From Candidatus Gastranaerophilales bacterium (GTDB taxonomy: Bacteria; Cyanobacteriota; Vampirovibrionia; Gastranaerophilales; Gastranaerophilaceae): 48,689 bases of DNA. Below, one piece after another: positions 32,772-41,831 of the stretch; position 1 is the first letter of the stretch, and every line of letters begins with the position of its first letter. A program made the position numbers and the translations under genes. The notes beneath the pieces were generated by a model that searched no databases, had not been told where the DNA came from, and saw only the letters and a program-made list of their open reading frames with translations. The stretch covers positions 1-48,689 of the forward strand of contig CALVAZ010000097.1 of the NCBI GenBank assembly GCA_944325675.1. Reading direction: 5' to 3'.

Positions 32772-34832
32772 ATGAAATTATTGGAGATTAAGAATAACCT
32801 TGTAAAAATCACTTACAATGAAAATGATAAAATTGCACTTGCAAAATTTATCGCGTTGGTGGACAACCAAAAATCTTATGTAGCACAGATTGTAAACTTA
32901 AAAGCTGATATAAGCGCCAATTATGCGATTGCAAGATTAATCTTTACTTTCAACACTGAAGGAGTTGTAGACAACTACGACGGTTCAATCCCCTCTATGA
33001 AGTCACAATTGTCACAACTAAATGCAGATGACATTTTAAAACTTTTACCTATTGAAAAACCAATAGCACTTGGTGAACTTGCACAACAAGGAGTAATGTT
33101 AAAGGTTGATGAAACGATTTTTGAACGCAACTTAACAATATGCGCAGAAAAATTTGATAATATTGCAACAATAGTAAAAAATTCGACTGCTCAACTTGCA
33201 GAATATAATGAGAAAGTTGTAGTTATTGACGTTGATCATACATTTGGTGAATATGAACCAATTCGATTTAAAAGGGATTTTAAATTACCTTTAAATGCAA
33301 AAATGATTGACTATATTTATGACAACGATCTTGATGGAGTAGATGCAACAAGCAAAGCTGTAATTCAAGATATTTTCTATGAAGTTCAAGAATATACTAA
33401 GACAATTGATGGCAATTTCATTCCGTTTGACACATTTTTAAAAGTAGTCTCACAACAATATGAGCAAACAAATATACCTGAGCTTGCCCTTTTAAAACAT
33501 AAACTGCTAAAATACCGTGAGGAAAATGTATTTGCAGAGACCAAAGAAGAACTTGAAGGGTTAAAAAATGCAGTATCAGCCAATAAAATAAGTTACATTG
33601 ATATAGCAGATGTATCCGACAAATTGCAAAAAGAACTGATTGCTTATATCCATTCATCTTTGGATATTAAAGGTTCTTATATGTATGTTTTTGTTAAAAT
33701 TACGAACAAAAATTCCGATAAAAGATTATTAAGACAACTTCTGGATAGTGAAAATATATTCACAACAATTATCTGCAGCCACAATTACAAGTACTTGCCT
33801 GAATTGAAACAAAAAGCAGAAAACCTGATTTTCTTCGCTCCCCAAACAGTTCAACACGATTTTGCAAGCTATAATTCACTTCTTAATAAGTTAAATTCAA
33901 ATGAATTTATTGTATGTGGTCTATTAACCCAAAATGTTCCGCTAATTGTAGAACTTAATGAATTCAACAACGATATCGAAACATCTGAAGAGTATGATGA
34001 AGACGATGTTGTATCGGAAGAAGCTATTAAAGATGAGACTGTAACTGATGCTTCAGCGGAGATTTCCGTTGAAAACATAGAAAATGAAAACGCAACTGAA
34101 GATTTAAGCAACAATTATTTTGATCTTGACCAAAATGAAACAAATGAAGATATTGCAGATCTAGTAATGCAAGACAATAATGATGAAATATCCATCGAAA
34201 CAGATAGTATTTCTCATGATGAATTAATTGAACAAGTTGCCAAAGATGTAGATGAAGTTTTTTACACAAAACCTGCAGAAATACCTTCAATAGAAGAAAT
34301 TTCATCACCTGACAATCTTACAGAGGACGACTTAGACTTTATTGGTAATTTGAGCGTTGAAGCAGATATTCAAAATGAAGGAATCAACACCGAAAATAAT
34401 GACAAGCCATTTGAACTTGAAACTATTGCGGAAGAACCCGAATCAGGAGAATATATCCAACCACTTGAAGAAATTATGGAGATCAACTCACCCGAAGATG
34501 ATGTTGTTGAAGAAGTTATAACAGAAGAACCTGTGTTGGAGGATGTTCCTACTGAATTTGAAATTGAGAATGAACCGGAAGACACCACTTCTGACGATCT
34601 TATGGATGATCCTCAACCTCCTGTTGTGCCTATATATCCGTCTGATGAGCCTATTCTTGGTGATGATTCACCGGTATTTGAGCAAGGGGACACCGTTTCA
34701 CACCCTAAATACGGGAGAGGCGTAATTGAAAAATTAATCAAATACGGTAACAAAACACTATGTTCAATATCTTTTGAGAATGTCGGAAGAAGACTACTTG
34801 ATCCTGCAATTTCAGAATTACAAAAATTTTAA
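32772..34832 (+). CDS. Acidic protein with C-terminal PcrA/UvrD-like Tudor domain
   Basis: 686 aa. Residues 1-110 are a small alpha/beta domain of unknown type, 110-400 mixed helical. Residues about 415-620 are extremely Glu/Asp rich and probably disordered. Residues 635-686 read GDTVSHPKYGRGVIEKLI, then SISFENVGRRLLDP, the pattern of the Tudor-like domain at the C-terminus of PcrA/UvrD helicases and CarD-like proteins, which contacts RNA polymerase or nucleic acid. No helicase motifs are present. I infer a role in transcription or repair coupling. Convergent with aroH; the two stop codons abut. Confidence 0.75.
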   Translation: MKLLEIKNNLVKITYNENDKIALAKFIALVDNQKSYVAQIVNLKADISANYAIARLIFTFNTEGVVDNYDGSIPSMKSQLSQLNADDILKLLPIEKPIALGELAQQGVMLKVDETIFERNLTICAEKFDNIATIVKNSTAQLAEYNEKVVVIDVDHTFGEYEPIRFKRDFKLPLNAKMIDYIYDNDLDGVDATSKAVIQDIFYEVQEYTKTIDGNFIPFDTFLKVVSQQYEQTNIPELALLKHKLLKYREENVFAETKEELEGLKNAVSANKISYIDIADVSDKLQKELIAYIHSSLDIKGSYMYVFVKITNKNSDKRLLRQLLDSENIFTTIICSHNYKYLPELKQKAENLIFFAPQTVQHDFASYNSLLNKLNSNEFIVCGLLTQNVPLIVELNEFNNDIETSEEYDEDDVVSEEAIKDETVTDASAEISVENIENENATEDLSNNYFDLDQNETNEDIADLVMQDNNDEISIETDSISHDELIEQVAKDVDEVFYTKPAEIPSIEEISSPDNLTEDDLDFIGNLSVEADIQNEGINTENNDKPFELETIAEEPESGEYIQPLEEIMEINSPEDDVVEEVITEEPVLEDVPTEFEIENEPEDTTSDDLMDDPQPPVVPIYPSDEPILGDDSPVFEQGDTVSHPKYGRGVIEKLIKYGNKTLCSISFENVGRRLLDPAISELQKF

Positions 34833-35180
34833 TTACCTTAATACAGAGGCACCTTTTAGATACACGAATTTTGGGATAAAATCTTCCTCACAGTTTGCAA
34901 CAACCATAACTCTCAAACACATCGGTAAAGAATCGGGGACATCAAGCTCATGGTAACACATCATTGCTATGTCGTCCCAGCCAAGATTAATTCTTGCAAA
35001 TTTAGCAGGAAAAGCAGCGTTCAAATCTTTAGTCAGAGTAAATATCACATGCGAGATGTCTTCTTTTTTAAGGTTATTTTGTTCTAAAACAGCATTTAAA
35101 AGCTCTAAAGTAGCATCCTTAATAGAACCTTCAAAATTGTAATCTACAGTAATAGCACCACGAATTCCTTTTGATATCAT
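34833..35180 (-). CDS. aroH: Chorismate mutase, AroH type
   Basis: 115 aa, a trimeric AroH-fold enzyme converting chorismate to prephenate for Phe and Tyr. Conserved features: GIRGAITVDYN near the N-terminus, FTLTKDLNAAFPAKFAR (active-site region), MMCYHELDVPDSLPMCLRVM with the catalytic Glu and Arg, and VYLKGASVLR at the end. Slightly shorter than the B. subtilis enzyme, which has an extra C-terminal tail. It overlaps fmt by 4 bases and is the third gene of def-fmt-aroH. Confidence 0.92.
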   Translation of the reverse strand: MISKGIRGAITVDYNFEGSIKDATLELLNAVLEQNNLKKEDISHVIFTLTKDLNAAFPAKFARINLGWDDIAMMCYHELDVPDSLPMCLRVMVVANCEEDFIPKFVYLKGASVLR

Positions 35181-36088
35181 TTTCTTAACCCGTTATACCA
35201 GTCACGTGCAAACATTTCCCCTTTACCTTCAGGCTTAACCTTAATAAGCAAAAGGCAATCCTTTCCGCAACCAACTTGTATTCCTTCCTTTGTAACCTTT
35301 ATAAACTCACCGCATTTCCCACAATCATCAACTACACGAGATTCTAAAACTTTTATAATCTTACCATCGTGAACAAAGTATGCAGAAGGAAACTTATATA
35401 TTCCTCTTATTAAATTATGTATTTCACATGCCGGCCTTTTCCAATCAATCAGAGTTTCTTCCTTTGTAAGCTTATTCGCCATACAAACACCATCTTCGCA
35501 TTGTGGTATAGGTTTTAAAGTTCCATTATAGAGCTCGACAAGAGTTTTTTCCAACAAAACTGGAGATAGATCGCTTATCCTGTCAAACAATTCCACACAA
35601 TTCATAGTATCCGGGATTTGAATTATTTCACGCAGGCAAACATCCCCGCAATCCAGACCTAATTCAGTAATCATGGTGCAAATACCTGTTTCTTTATCAC
35701 CATTAATAATTGCTCTTTGGATAGGATTTGCCCCGCGATATTTCGGCAAAAGGGAAGCGTGCAAATTAATTGTTTCAAACTTTGGAATATCTAATACCTC
35801 TTGTGACAAAATCTGACCGAATGCAAAGGTCACAAAAAAATCCGGTTCCAGTTTTTTTAATTCTTCTTGAATTTCGGGCTCTTTTCTTATAGATTTTGGC
35901 TGAAATACAGGCAAATTATGTGCAACTGCGAATTCTTTTATTGGCGACATAGTAATCTTATGTCCGCGACCAGCAGGTTTGTCGGGTTGCGTAACGACAG
36001 CCAAAACATCTATTTTGTCGGAATCATAAAGATATTCCAATGATTTTAAAGCTATTTTGGGCGTACCAAAAAATACAACTTTAATCAT
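35177..36088 (-). CDS. fmt: Methionyl-tRNA formyltransferase
   Basis: 303 aa. It formylates initiator Met-tRNA using 10-formyl-THF. Starts MIKVVFFGTPKIALKSL. Conserved sites: QPDKPAGRGHKITMSPIK, the catalytic region INLHASLLPKYRGANPIQRA, and the C-terminal anticodon-type domain (IDWKRPACEIHNLIRG). Its start overlaps the end of def by 8 bases. The def-fmt pair is universally common. Confidence 0.97.
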   Translation of the reverse strand: MIKVVFFGTPKIALKSLEYLYDSDKIDVLAVVTQPDKPAGRGHKITMSPIKEFAVAHNLPVFQPKSIRKEPEIQEELKKLEPDFFVTFAFGQILSQEVLDIPKFETINLHASLLPKYRGANPIQRAIINGDKETGICTMITELGLDCGDVCLREIIQIPDTMNCVELFDRISDLSPVLLEKTLVELYNGTLKPIPQCEDGVCMANKLTKEETLIDWKRPACEIHNLIRGIYKFPSAYFVHDGKIIKVLESRVVDDCGKCGEFIKVTKEGIQVGCGKDCLLLIKVKPEGKGEMFARDWYNGLRK

Positions 36089-36641
36089 TAAGCTCCTTTT
36101 CTAATTCAGGCTCAGATAGCAATTTTTCAGTTTCAATAGGCGGAAGATTAAATTTCTTCAAAACATTTTCTGTTTCAAATCTGTTTATACAATGGTCAAT
36201 AAAAAGAATACCGTCCAAATGATCAAATTCATGTTGAATTGCACGTGCCAAAAGGCAACCATCCTTTGCTTCAAGCGTAAAGTTGCGACCATGTGCATCC
36301 ATAGCTTTTACCATAACATCCTTATATCTTCTTACATCCGTATATGCCTCAGGGAAACTCAAGCAGCCTTCATTACTCACAATAGCACCCGATTTTTTAA
36401 TAATTTTCGGATTTATAAAAACAATAGGATTTAATGGTTCATTACCCGTAGAAACATCAATTACAAATACTCTATAATTTACCCCAATTTGCGGAGCAGC
36501 AAGCCCAACACCGTTTTGAGAATACATAGTATCCAATAAATCATTTACCAAATCGGTAATTTTACGAGATACCTTGTGAACCTCTTTTGAAGGCTCTCTC
36601 AAAGATTTTTCCCCGTACTTTAAAACTTTCTTAATTGCCAT
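36081..36641 (-). CDS. def: Peptide deformylase
   Basis: 186 aa metalloenzyme that removes the N-formyl group from nascent proteins. Motif 1 GVGLAAPQIG (44-53), motif 2 EGCLS (91-95, Cys metal ligand), motif 3 HEFDH (137-141, two His ligands and catalytic Glu). The C-terminal 35 residues are charged. GAGGTATTT precedes the ATG, and a TATAAT lies 20 bases further up. First gene of def-fmt-aroH. Confidence 0.97.
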   Translation of the reverse strand: MAIKKVLKYGEKSLREPSKEVHKVSRKITDLVNDLLDTMYSQNGVGLAAPQIGVNYRVFVIDVSTGNEPLNPIVFINPKIIKKSGAIVSNEGCLSFPEAYTDVRRYKDVMVKAMDAHGRNFTLEAKDGCLLARAIQHEFDHLDGILFIDHCINRFETENVLKKFNLPPIETEKLLSEPELEKELND

Positions 36642-36661
36642 AAATACCTCAACTAACGTAA

Positions 36662-36667
36662 ATTATA
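36662..36667 (-). promoter_or_regulatory. -10 box of the def operon
   Basis: TATAAT on the minus strand (36667-36662), about 20 bases before the ATG, with a short leader containing GAGG. Confidence 0.5.
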
Positions 36668-36695
36668 CAATAAACAGCGCTGTTTGGCAAATAAG

Positions 36696-37379
36696 CTATC
36701 GAACATTTAAAAATTTATGCACCTGAGGTATTAACCTTGTATTGGGATATAAAGACAAAAACTCGTCGAAAACTTCAGCCGCAAAATCTGTATTGACTGC
36801 AAAATTGTTACCTTTCATCTCCGGTTGAAGCACAAGCATAATACTATGTTTTACGGCCAAATCACAACACAGCTTAATTTCTTCCTTTGTAATCTTTTCG
36901 TTAAATACAACTTTTGCAAAACATTCTTTCTTTTTTGATATCTCAAAAAATTTATCGTGGTATTGGTAAGAATTTTTTATACCGGTTGAACTTTCCAACT
37001 TTATATCAGCAGCTATAATATCAACAAAATCTATAATCTCTTGTAATTTATCAGGCAAGGTTGCATTGGTTTCAAGATAAATTTTATACTTACTAACCAA
37101 CGGTAAAAACTCTTTCAAAAAATCAACGGACAAAAGAGGTTCACCACCAGTCAAAGATATAGAGTGTATTTTATTCGCATCAAATTTTTTGATGTAATCT
37201 GCCAATTCATAGGCGGAGAACTCCTCAAAATATTCATTTGGTGAAAATTCTGTATCACAATAATTACATTTTAAATTACAATTACAAAACCTGACAAATA
37301 TCTGCTCTACACCTATATAAGGCCCTTCACCTTGAATAGATTTAAAAATTTCTTTTACTCTCACACGACAATTATTCAT
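36696..37379 (-). CDS. queE: 7-carboxy-7-deazaguanine synthase (radical SAM)
   Basis: 227 aa. QueE rearranges carboxytetrahydropterin to CDG in queuosine synthesis. N-terminal FKSIQGEGPYIGVEQIFVRF is diagnostic, and the radical SAM cluster is C34-x3-C38-x2-C41 in CNCNLKCNYCDTEF. SLTGGEPLL is the SAM-binding GGE motif. Other queuosine genes are not in the window. Its start overlaps the end of the DnaJ-like gene by 8 bases. Confidence 0.93.
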   Translation of the reverse strand: MNNCRVRVKEIFKSIQGEGPYIGVEQIFVRFCNCNLKCNYCDTEFSPNEYFEEFSAYELADYIKKFDANKIHSISLTGGEPLLSVDFLKEFLPLVSKYKIYLETNATLPDKLQEIIDFVDIIAADIKLESSTGIKNSYQYHDKFFEISKKKECFAKVVFNEKITKEEIKLCCDLAVKHSIMLVLQPEMKGNNFAVNTDFAAEVFDEFLSLYPNTRLIPQVHKFLNVR

Positions 37380-38391
37380 TTAGCAAATTCTCTCTGATGT
37401 TGTCCGCTGCCAGTTTTTTCAATTTTTCATACAGCTTAATCTCATCATCCGACAAATGCTTTGAAATTTCAATAGATACAGTGACTATCATATCACCGAC
37501 TTTACCGTTTTTTTTGAGTCCTTGCCCTGCCAACCTGAATTTTTGCCCAGAAGACGTATGAGCCGGCAGTTTTAATTTAACATACCCGTCAAACATAGGT
37601 ACTGATATTTCGCCACCCAACACAGCCTCGTAAGGAGTAATCGGCAGATTATATAAAATATTTAAATTATCATACTTAATTCTTGAATTTCCCTCAATAT
37701 GAATAATCAAATACAAATCGCCATTTTGTCCGCCAAAATGACCTTCTCCGCCCTCATCTTTCAAACGAAGTTTTGCACCGTCTTTTAATTTAGGCGGAAT
37801 TTTAACATTAATTCTTTTATGTATAGAATATTCACCCGAGCCGTTACACACTTTACATTTAGCACCATTAATAAACCTTCTGCCTTTGCAGCGTGGGCAA
37901 AGCTCAGTATGAACAACATTAATCATCCTATCAGAGCCTTTAAAGGCCTCAGATAGGGAAATCGTTATATCTGTTGTTATATCTTCGCCATTTTTGGGTT
38001 GAATTTTTTCACTCTTATTTGAGGATTCACTTGAGTCAAAAAATGAATTAAAAAACTCTGAAAAAATTTTCTCATTCTGTTTATTTTCAGATTTTTTCCC
38101 ATTGTCAAAAGTCTTTTCAGATGCCGTTTTTTTACCAGATGGAGTTTTTTGGGGCTCTTTATTTGAAGAATTTTTATTATAATCTGTTTTGAAAAATCCA
38201 TTTAGAGTGTCATACTGTTTTCTTTTTTTTGCATCAGAAAGAGTATCATAAGCCTTTGAAATCTCCTTAAAGCGTCTTGCACCATCAGAATTAACATCAG
38301 GATGATATTTTCTTGCAAGCTTACGATAAGCAGCTTTAATCTCTGCGAATTCACTATCCGGTGTAACTCCTAAAATTTCATAAAAATTCAT
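37372..38391 (-). CDS. DnaJ-like co-chaperone with reduced zinc region
   Basis: 339 aa. J domain at 1-65 with HPD at 30-32. A Lys/Ser-rich linker (about 70-135) replaces the usual Gly/Phe region. Only two zinc motifs (CPRCKGRR and CKVCNGSG) are present where DnaJ has four, so at most one zinc site. The C-terminal substrate domains are standard (LRLKDEGGEGHFGGQNGDLY, GQGLKKNGKVGD). It stimulates Hsp70 ATPase. It is shorter than DnaJ (about 375 aa) and intermediate between DnaJ and CbpA. Promoter -10 ends six bases before the ATG. Operon with queE. Confidence 0.87.
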   Translation of the reverse strand: MNFYEILGVTPDSEFAEIKAAYRKLARKYHPDVNSDGARRFKEISKAYDTLSDAKKRKQYDTLNGFFKTDYNKNSSNKEPQKTPSGKKTASEKTFDNGKKSENKQNEKIFSEFFNSFFDSSESSNKSEKIQPKNGEDITTDITISLSEAFKGSDRMINVVHTELCPRCKGRRFINGAKCKVCNGSGEYSIHKRINVKIPPKLKDGAKLRLKDEGGEGHFGGQNGDLYLIIHIEGNSRIKYDNLNILYNLPITPYEAVLGGEISVPMFDGYVKLKLPAHTSSGQKFRLAGQGLKKNGKVGDMIVTVSIEISKHLSDDEIKLYEKLKKLAADNIRENLLNE

Positions 38392-38397
38392 ACCACT

Positions 38398-38425
38398 ATA
38401 TTAACGATAAATTTAAAAAATTCAA
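38398..38425 (-). promoter_or_regulatory. Promoter of the DnaJ-like gene (leaderless)
   Basis: TTGAAT (38425-38420), 16 bases, TAATAT (38403-38398), then six bases to the ATG at 38391. Confidence 0.55.
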
Positions 38426-38439
38426 CTTAATAAAGTAAC

Positions 38440-39657
38440 CTAATTACAAATATCTTTTCTGTATTTCATTCCATCGAATAAAACAAGACCCAAATCCTCT
38501 TTTAGCTTTGCTTTAGCTCGTGAAAGCGTTTTTGCACAAGAGGTTAGGACAAAGTTATTACCAACATCTGAGATATATTCAAAATATTTATTACACTTAG
38601 TATTTATAAATGAGATATCCGAATCTGCCAATTCTACATTAGGAATAACTTTATCCGCCAAACGGGACCTTACAAGACATGAAACTGAAAAATTATCATT
38701 AGTCAATATGTCGTCGTACTCGTCAGCAAAAAATCCGTTTGCACATGCTTCAAATACTTCTATTAAATTTTCATCAATATTATTTAAAACAGCCTGAGCA
38801 TCAAAATCTTTTAAAAAAGGTTTAAATTCTAATACTGTATAGGTATCCGGTGAAGTAAGAACAACATCAACACCCAAAATCCCAACATATGGAGTGTCCT
38901 TTTTTTGTTGAACATTCAAAGCCGGGACAATAACCTTATGAAAAACGTCACTCAAAATATTTTCAGGCACTTTATAATCGGGAACATAAGCCCCAACACC
39001 TGAAGTTATTTTACCGCCATCACCATCTTCTGTGAATTTAAAATTAGCAACTGAAGCAAAAGGAACTGCATGGTAACCGTCCGTTACGACATAAAGTGTA
39101 AATTCATGTCCATAAACATACTCCTCGATTACAACTTTTACTTCCCCTTGGGAAAACAATTCTTCAGCAAAAATTCTTGCCTGGTCAAAACTTGTACAGC
39201 ACAACCTGTCGTTAGTTTCATTATCCATGTCACATCTTACAACAAGGGGATAGCTTGCATCTTTCAAATAATCCAAAGACAAAGGCAGTTTTTCAAAAAT
39301 GCCAAATCTCGGGGTTGGAACATGTAATTTGTACAAAAAACGTTTTCCTAAGGATTTACTTATAGCAAAACTTGCACTTTTTTCAGTTGGCGCAAAAATT
39401 AATTTGTCGTTGGCTTGAAAAACAGAAGCAATATCCGATTTTATAGCCTTTTGAGAAGTGGCAATAGTTAAATCAATTTCATTATCCAAAACAAACTTAA
39501 GAAGCCCTGTGGCATCATCTTCTCTGATATCAACACACTCTGCAAAGTCCGACATCAAATCTATACCTGGTGCAACATAAACTTTTTCAGCGATATCTGA
39601 AATTTTTTTTGCCAATGCAAAAGCATTACCTACAATTAAAATCTTCTTGTCCTTCAT
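38440..39657 (-). CDS. PurD-like ATP-grasp protein with altered active site
   Basis: 405 aa. The layout matches phosphoribosylamine-glycine ligase: N-terminal KKILIVGNAFALAKKI, ATP-grasp region with LVVRCDMDNE and VVIEEYVYGHEFTLYVVTDG, then GKITSGVGAYVPDY, YVGILGVDVVL and VLEFKPFLKDFDAQAVL. In PurD the last two regions read GGMGAY and EFNxRFGDPExQ; here the metal-ligand Asn is Lys and the R-x-GDPE stretch is lost. It is therefore a divergent PurD or an ATP-grasp paralogue that may not make GAR. No other pur gene is adjacent. A TATAAT ends 7 bases before the ATG and there is no Shine-Dalgarno. Confidence 0.75.
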   Translation of the reverse strand: MKDKKILIVGNAFALAKKISDIAEKVYVAPGIDLMSDFAECVDIREDDATGLLKFVLDNEIDLTIATSQKAIKSDIASVFQANDKLIFAPTEKSASFAISKSLGKRFLYKLHVPTPRFGIFEKLPLSLDYLKDASYPLVVRCDMDNETNDRLCCTSFDQARIFAEELFSQGEVKVVIEEYVYGHEFTLYVVTDGYHAVPFASVANFKFTEDGDGGKITSGVGAYVPDYKVPENILSDVFHKVIVPALNVQQKKDTPYVGILGVDVVLTSPDTYTVLEFKPFLKDFDAQAVLNNIDENLIEVFEACANGFFADEYDDILTNDNFSVSCLVRSRLADKVIPNVELADSDISFINTKCNKYFEYISDVGNNFVLTSCAKTLSRAKAKLKEDLGLVLFDGMKYRKDICN

Positions 39658-39664
39658 AAAAGAA

Positions 39665-39670
39665 ATTATA
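39665..39670 (-). promoter_or_regulatory. -10 box of the PurD-like gene (leaderless)
   Basis: Perfect TATAAT (39670-39665), then TTCTTTT and the ATG at 39657. No purine-rich sequence lies between. Confidence 0.55.
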
Positions 39671-39723
39671 CTACATAAAAAAGATGATTTTATTAAGATA
39701 TTTTAATTTTTTTTAATCACATG

Positions 39724-39732
39724 TGCTATAAT
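39724..39732 (+). promoter_or_regulatory. Extended -10 of the 75-aa protein gene
   Basis: TGC-TATAAT, a perfect extended -10, about 48 bases before the ATG at 39780. The leader has GAGAGGG near the start. Confidence 0.6.
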
Positions 39733-39779
39733 GATGACAAAAGAATAAACTTCATTAAATATCCGACAGAGAGGGTTAT

Positions 39780-40007
39780 ATGGCAAGTATTGTAAATTTA
39801 TTAACACAAGTATTATCAGGGCAGAATGTATCTTCTACCACTTCAGTAAGAAGTACAACGGCATCACTTTCAGGAAGAAATCCATTTGTGAATTATAATA
39901 ATACAAATACTTATGCTAAGAATACTCCGGTTCGCGGAGGATATTTTGCGGGATATTATAATGGTAAACAAAACATTGTAGGCCAAAGATTATTCATTGA
40001 AGTTTAA
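39780..40007 (+). CDS. Small hypothetical protein, 75 aa
   Basis: Starts MASIVNLLTQVLSGQNVSST, with GAGAGGG upstream. Ser/Thr/Asn rich, with Tyr/Gly patches (RGGYFAGYYNGK), so probably disordered. No signal peptide or membrane segment. A strong extended -10 promoter indicates expression. No family recognised. It precedes the 591-aa anchored protein gene, which has its own promoter. Confidence 0.55.
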   Translation: MASIVNLLTQVLSGQNVSSTTSVRSTTASLSGRNPFVNYNNTNTYAKNTPVRGGYFAGYYNGKQNIVGQRLFIEV

Positions 40008-40023
40008 TATTTTACGCCTCTTA

Positions 40024-40032
40024 TGCTATAAT
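40024..40032 (+). promoter_or_regulatory. Extended -10 of the 591-aa protein gene
   Basis: TGC-TATAAT ending 23 bases before the ATG at 40056; a short leader with AGAGGG. Confidence 0.6.
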
Positions 40033-40055
40033 TAGAATTATAGAAAGAGGGTTGT

Positions 40056-41831
40056 ATGAGAAAACATTTGCTTCTGTGTTTTTTATTTGTTTTACTTGCA
40101 TATTTGGTATTTGACAGATTTGCGCTGCAGATTGTTTGGGTAAATCCAAATGTTAACACAAAAGTTTTCCCCTATATTTCTAAATCATTGAAAGAAATTG
40201 ATAATGCAATAAGATATTCAACACTTGCGATGCAATCAAGTGGTAAAGATGTCAAAATTATATACAAAAATGCATATGGTTCAGGCTTTTTGCAAAATAA
40301 CCCTATTCCAAACGATTTAGATTATTCAATAGGGGTTTACCTTGGAGAATACGAATTTGACGGCAAAAACAGTCGCGAAATAGCAAAAAAAATTGATGAA
40401 AAAATGACACTTTTTCAAACCGAATTTTATAGTTACATCAATACAATAAACCCAGGTAAACTATACTCCGACTACGATATACTAACCTCTTTAAGTGCAC
40501 TATTTAGCAAGCGAGAGGCAAATATTGATTCGATAAGTAAATCTATTCCGGAGCTTTTTAACCATAAAGATTATGTTGTTTATACAAATAAAATTTTAAT
40601 TGACGCTCAAAATAACGAAATAAACATGGTATTCCCCTTCATATTGAAAAAAAATGAAATACTAATAGAAGATTACACACCCATTCAACTTTTTAGCAAC
40701 TTAATTAAATATGATGCTAACACTAGGGATATGCTTCGTGAAATTACAATCGTAGCCGACTTTTATGTAGACCTTAAGCAAGGTAACGATAAAGTTAGTG
40801 CTGAAATAGTAGCCGAGTCATTTACCGGGCAAAGACTGCAACTTACCAGAAGATTCTTTGTTCCTGTAATTTTTATAGGTAATTCTTCTGCTAATTATCT
40901 AAAAAAACTAAACTTGTTGAATAATAATGATGAATATCTTGAGTACCGCCTATTTAATTTCAAAAGACATTTACAAGAATTTTCCAATTTAAAAGAATTG
41001 CAGGAACGTCCAGTCAAACTTTTTAAAAGAGTTTTGCAATGCACTGACTTAATTTTACCGGTTCTGGATAAAAGCACCGCTGATGACATTTTTGACACAA
41101 TTGAAAAAAACCTAAAAAACCCTAAAATACAACTACTCAATGATTATCAAACAGCGTTCGGCAATCTTGTACAAATTGTTTCCATGCCTAATTTATATCT
41201 AAAAATACAATACAATAATAAAATAACCGAACATTTATTGGTAATGCAACAAATTGTGCAAGAAATGAAGAAAACAAAAACTCTGAGCAATGGAGATTTA
41301 GCTATTGTAGAAGAATACACAAATGACCTTGCAAATCGCGCAAAACTCATAAATTCTGAAATTAGACTTAAAGATTACTACAAATATATTATGAAAACAG
41401 CCGATCCTACAGCAAAGATTATTGAAAACGGGATAAAAATGAATACAATTGATAAAGAAAAAATTGTAGGATATATTGACACTTTTAATAAAATAATGAC
41501 AATGGCAGGTTTCCATAAAATAGATATCTGTTGGATTGACAAAAACACAATGGGAGTTGTAAAAGACGGCTTTACCTCAACAATATCGGAAAATGATCTA
41601 AAAAACATGGCTAAAGAAAATAACCTTGCTGATGTTAAATATAAATTCATCAATAAATCAGATCTTTCAGGCCCTAAAGTCCGCTATGCAGTTTGGGTAA
41701 GATACAATCCAACCGAAAAAGAAAACGAAATCTGGGACACAATGAAATCGAAACTTCTTGAGGACAAGAAAAATTTCAAAGTTAAAAGATATGTAATATT
41801 ATCAACCAAGCAACCTTTTAGCGCAGAATAG
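40056..41831 (+). CDS. N-terminally membrane-anchored hypothetical protein, 591 aa
   Basis: Starts MRKHLLLCFLFVLLAYLVFD (signal anchor, about 4-25). The rest is soluble, mostly helical, Lys/Asn/Ile rich, and presumably outside the inner membrane. A mixed region about 60-260 (VYLGEYEFDGKNSREIA, MVFPFILKKNE) is followed by helices (300-450) and a C-terminal alpha/beta part (KIDICWIDKNTMGVVKDG). No recognised domain or catalytic motif. Its 3' end overlaps the convergent flippase gene by 30 bases. Confidence 0.72.
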   Translation: MRKHLLLCFLFVLLAYLVFDRFALQIVWVNPNVNTKVFPYISKSLKEIDNAIRYSTLAMQSSGKDVKIIYKNAYGSGFLQNNPIPNDLDYSIGVYLGEYEFDGKNSREIAKKIDEKMTLFQTEFYSYINTINPGKLYSDYDILTSLSALFSKREANIDSISKSIPELFNHKDYVVYTNKILIDAQNNEINMVFPFILKKNEILIEDYTPIQLFSNLIKYDANTRDMLREITIVADFYVDLKQGNDKVSAEIVAESFTGQRLQLTRRFFVPVIFIGNSSANYLKKLNLLNNNDEYLEYRLFNFKRHLQEFSNLKELQERPVKLFKRVLQCTDLILPVLDKSTADDIFDTIEKNLKNPKIQLLNDYQTAFGNLVQIVSMPNLYLKIQYNNKITEHLLVMQQIVQEMKKTKTLSNGDLAIVEEYTNDLANRAKLINSEIRLKDYYKYIMKTADPTAKIIENGIKMNTIDKEKIVGYIDTFNKIMTMAGFHKIDICWIDKNTMGVVKDGFTSTISENDLKNMAKENNLADVKYKFINKSDLSGPKVRYAVWVRYNPTEKENEIWDTMKSKLLEDKKNFKVKRYVILSTKQPFSAE

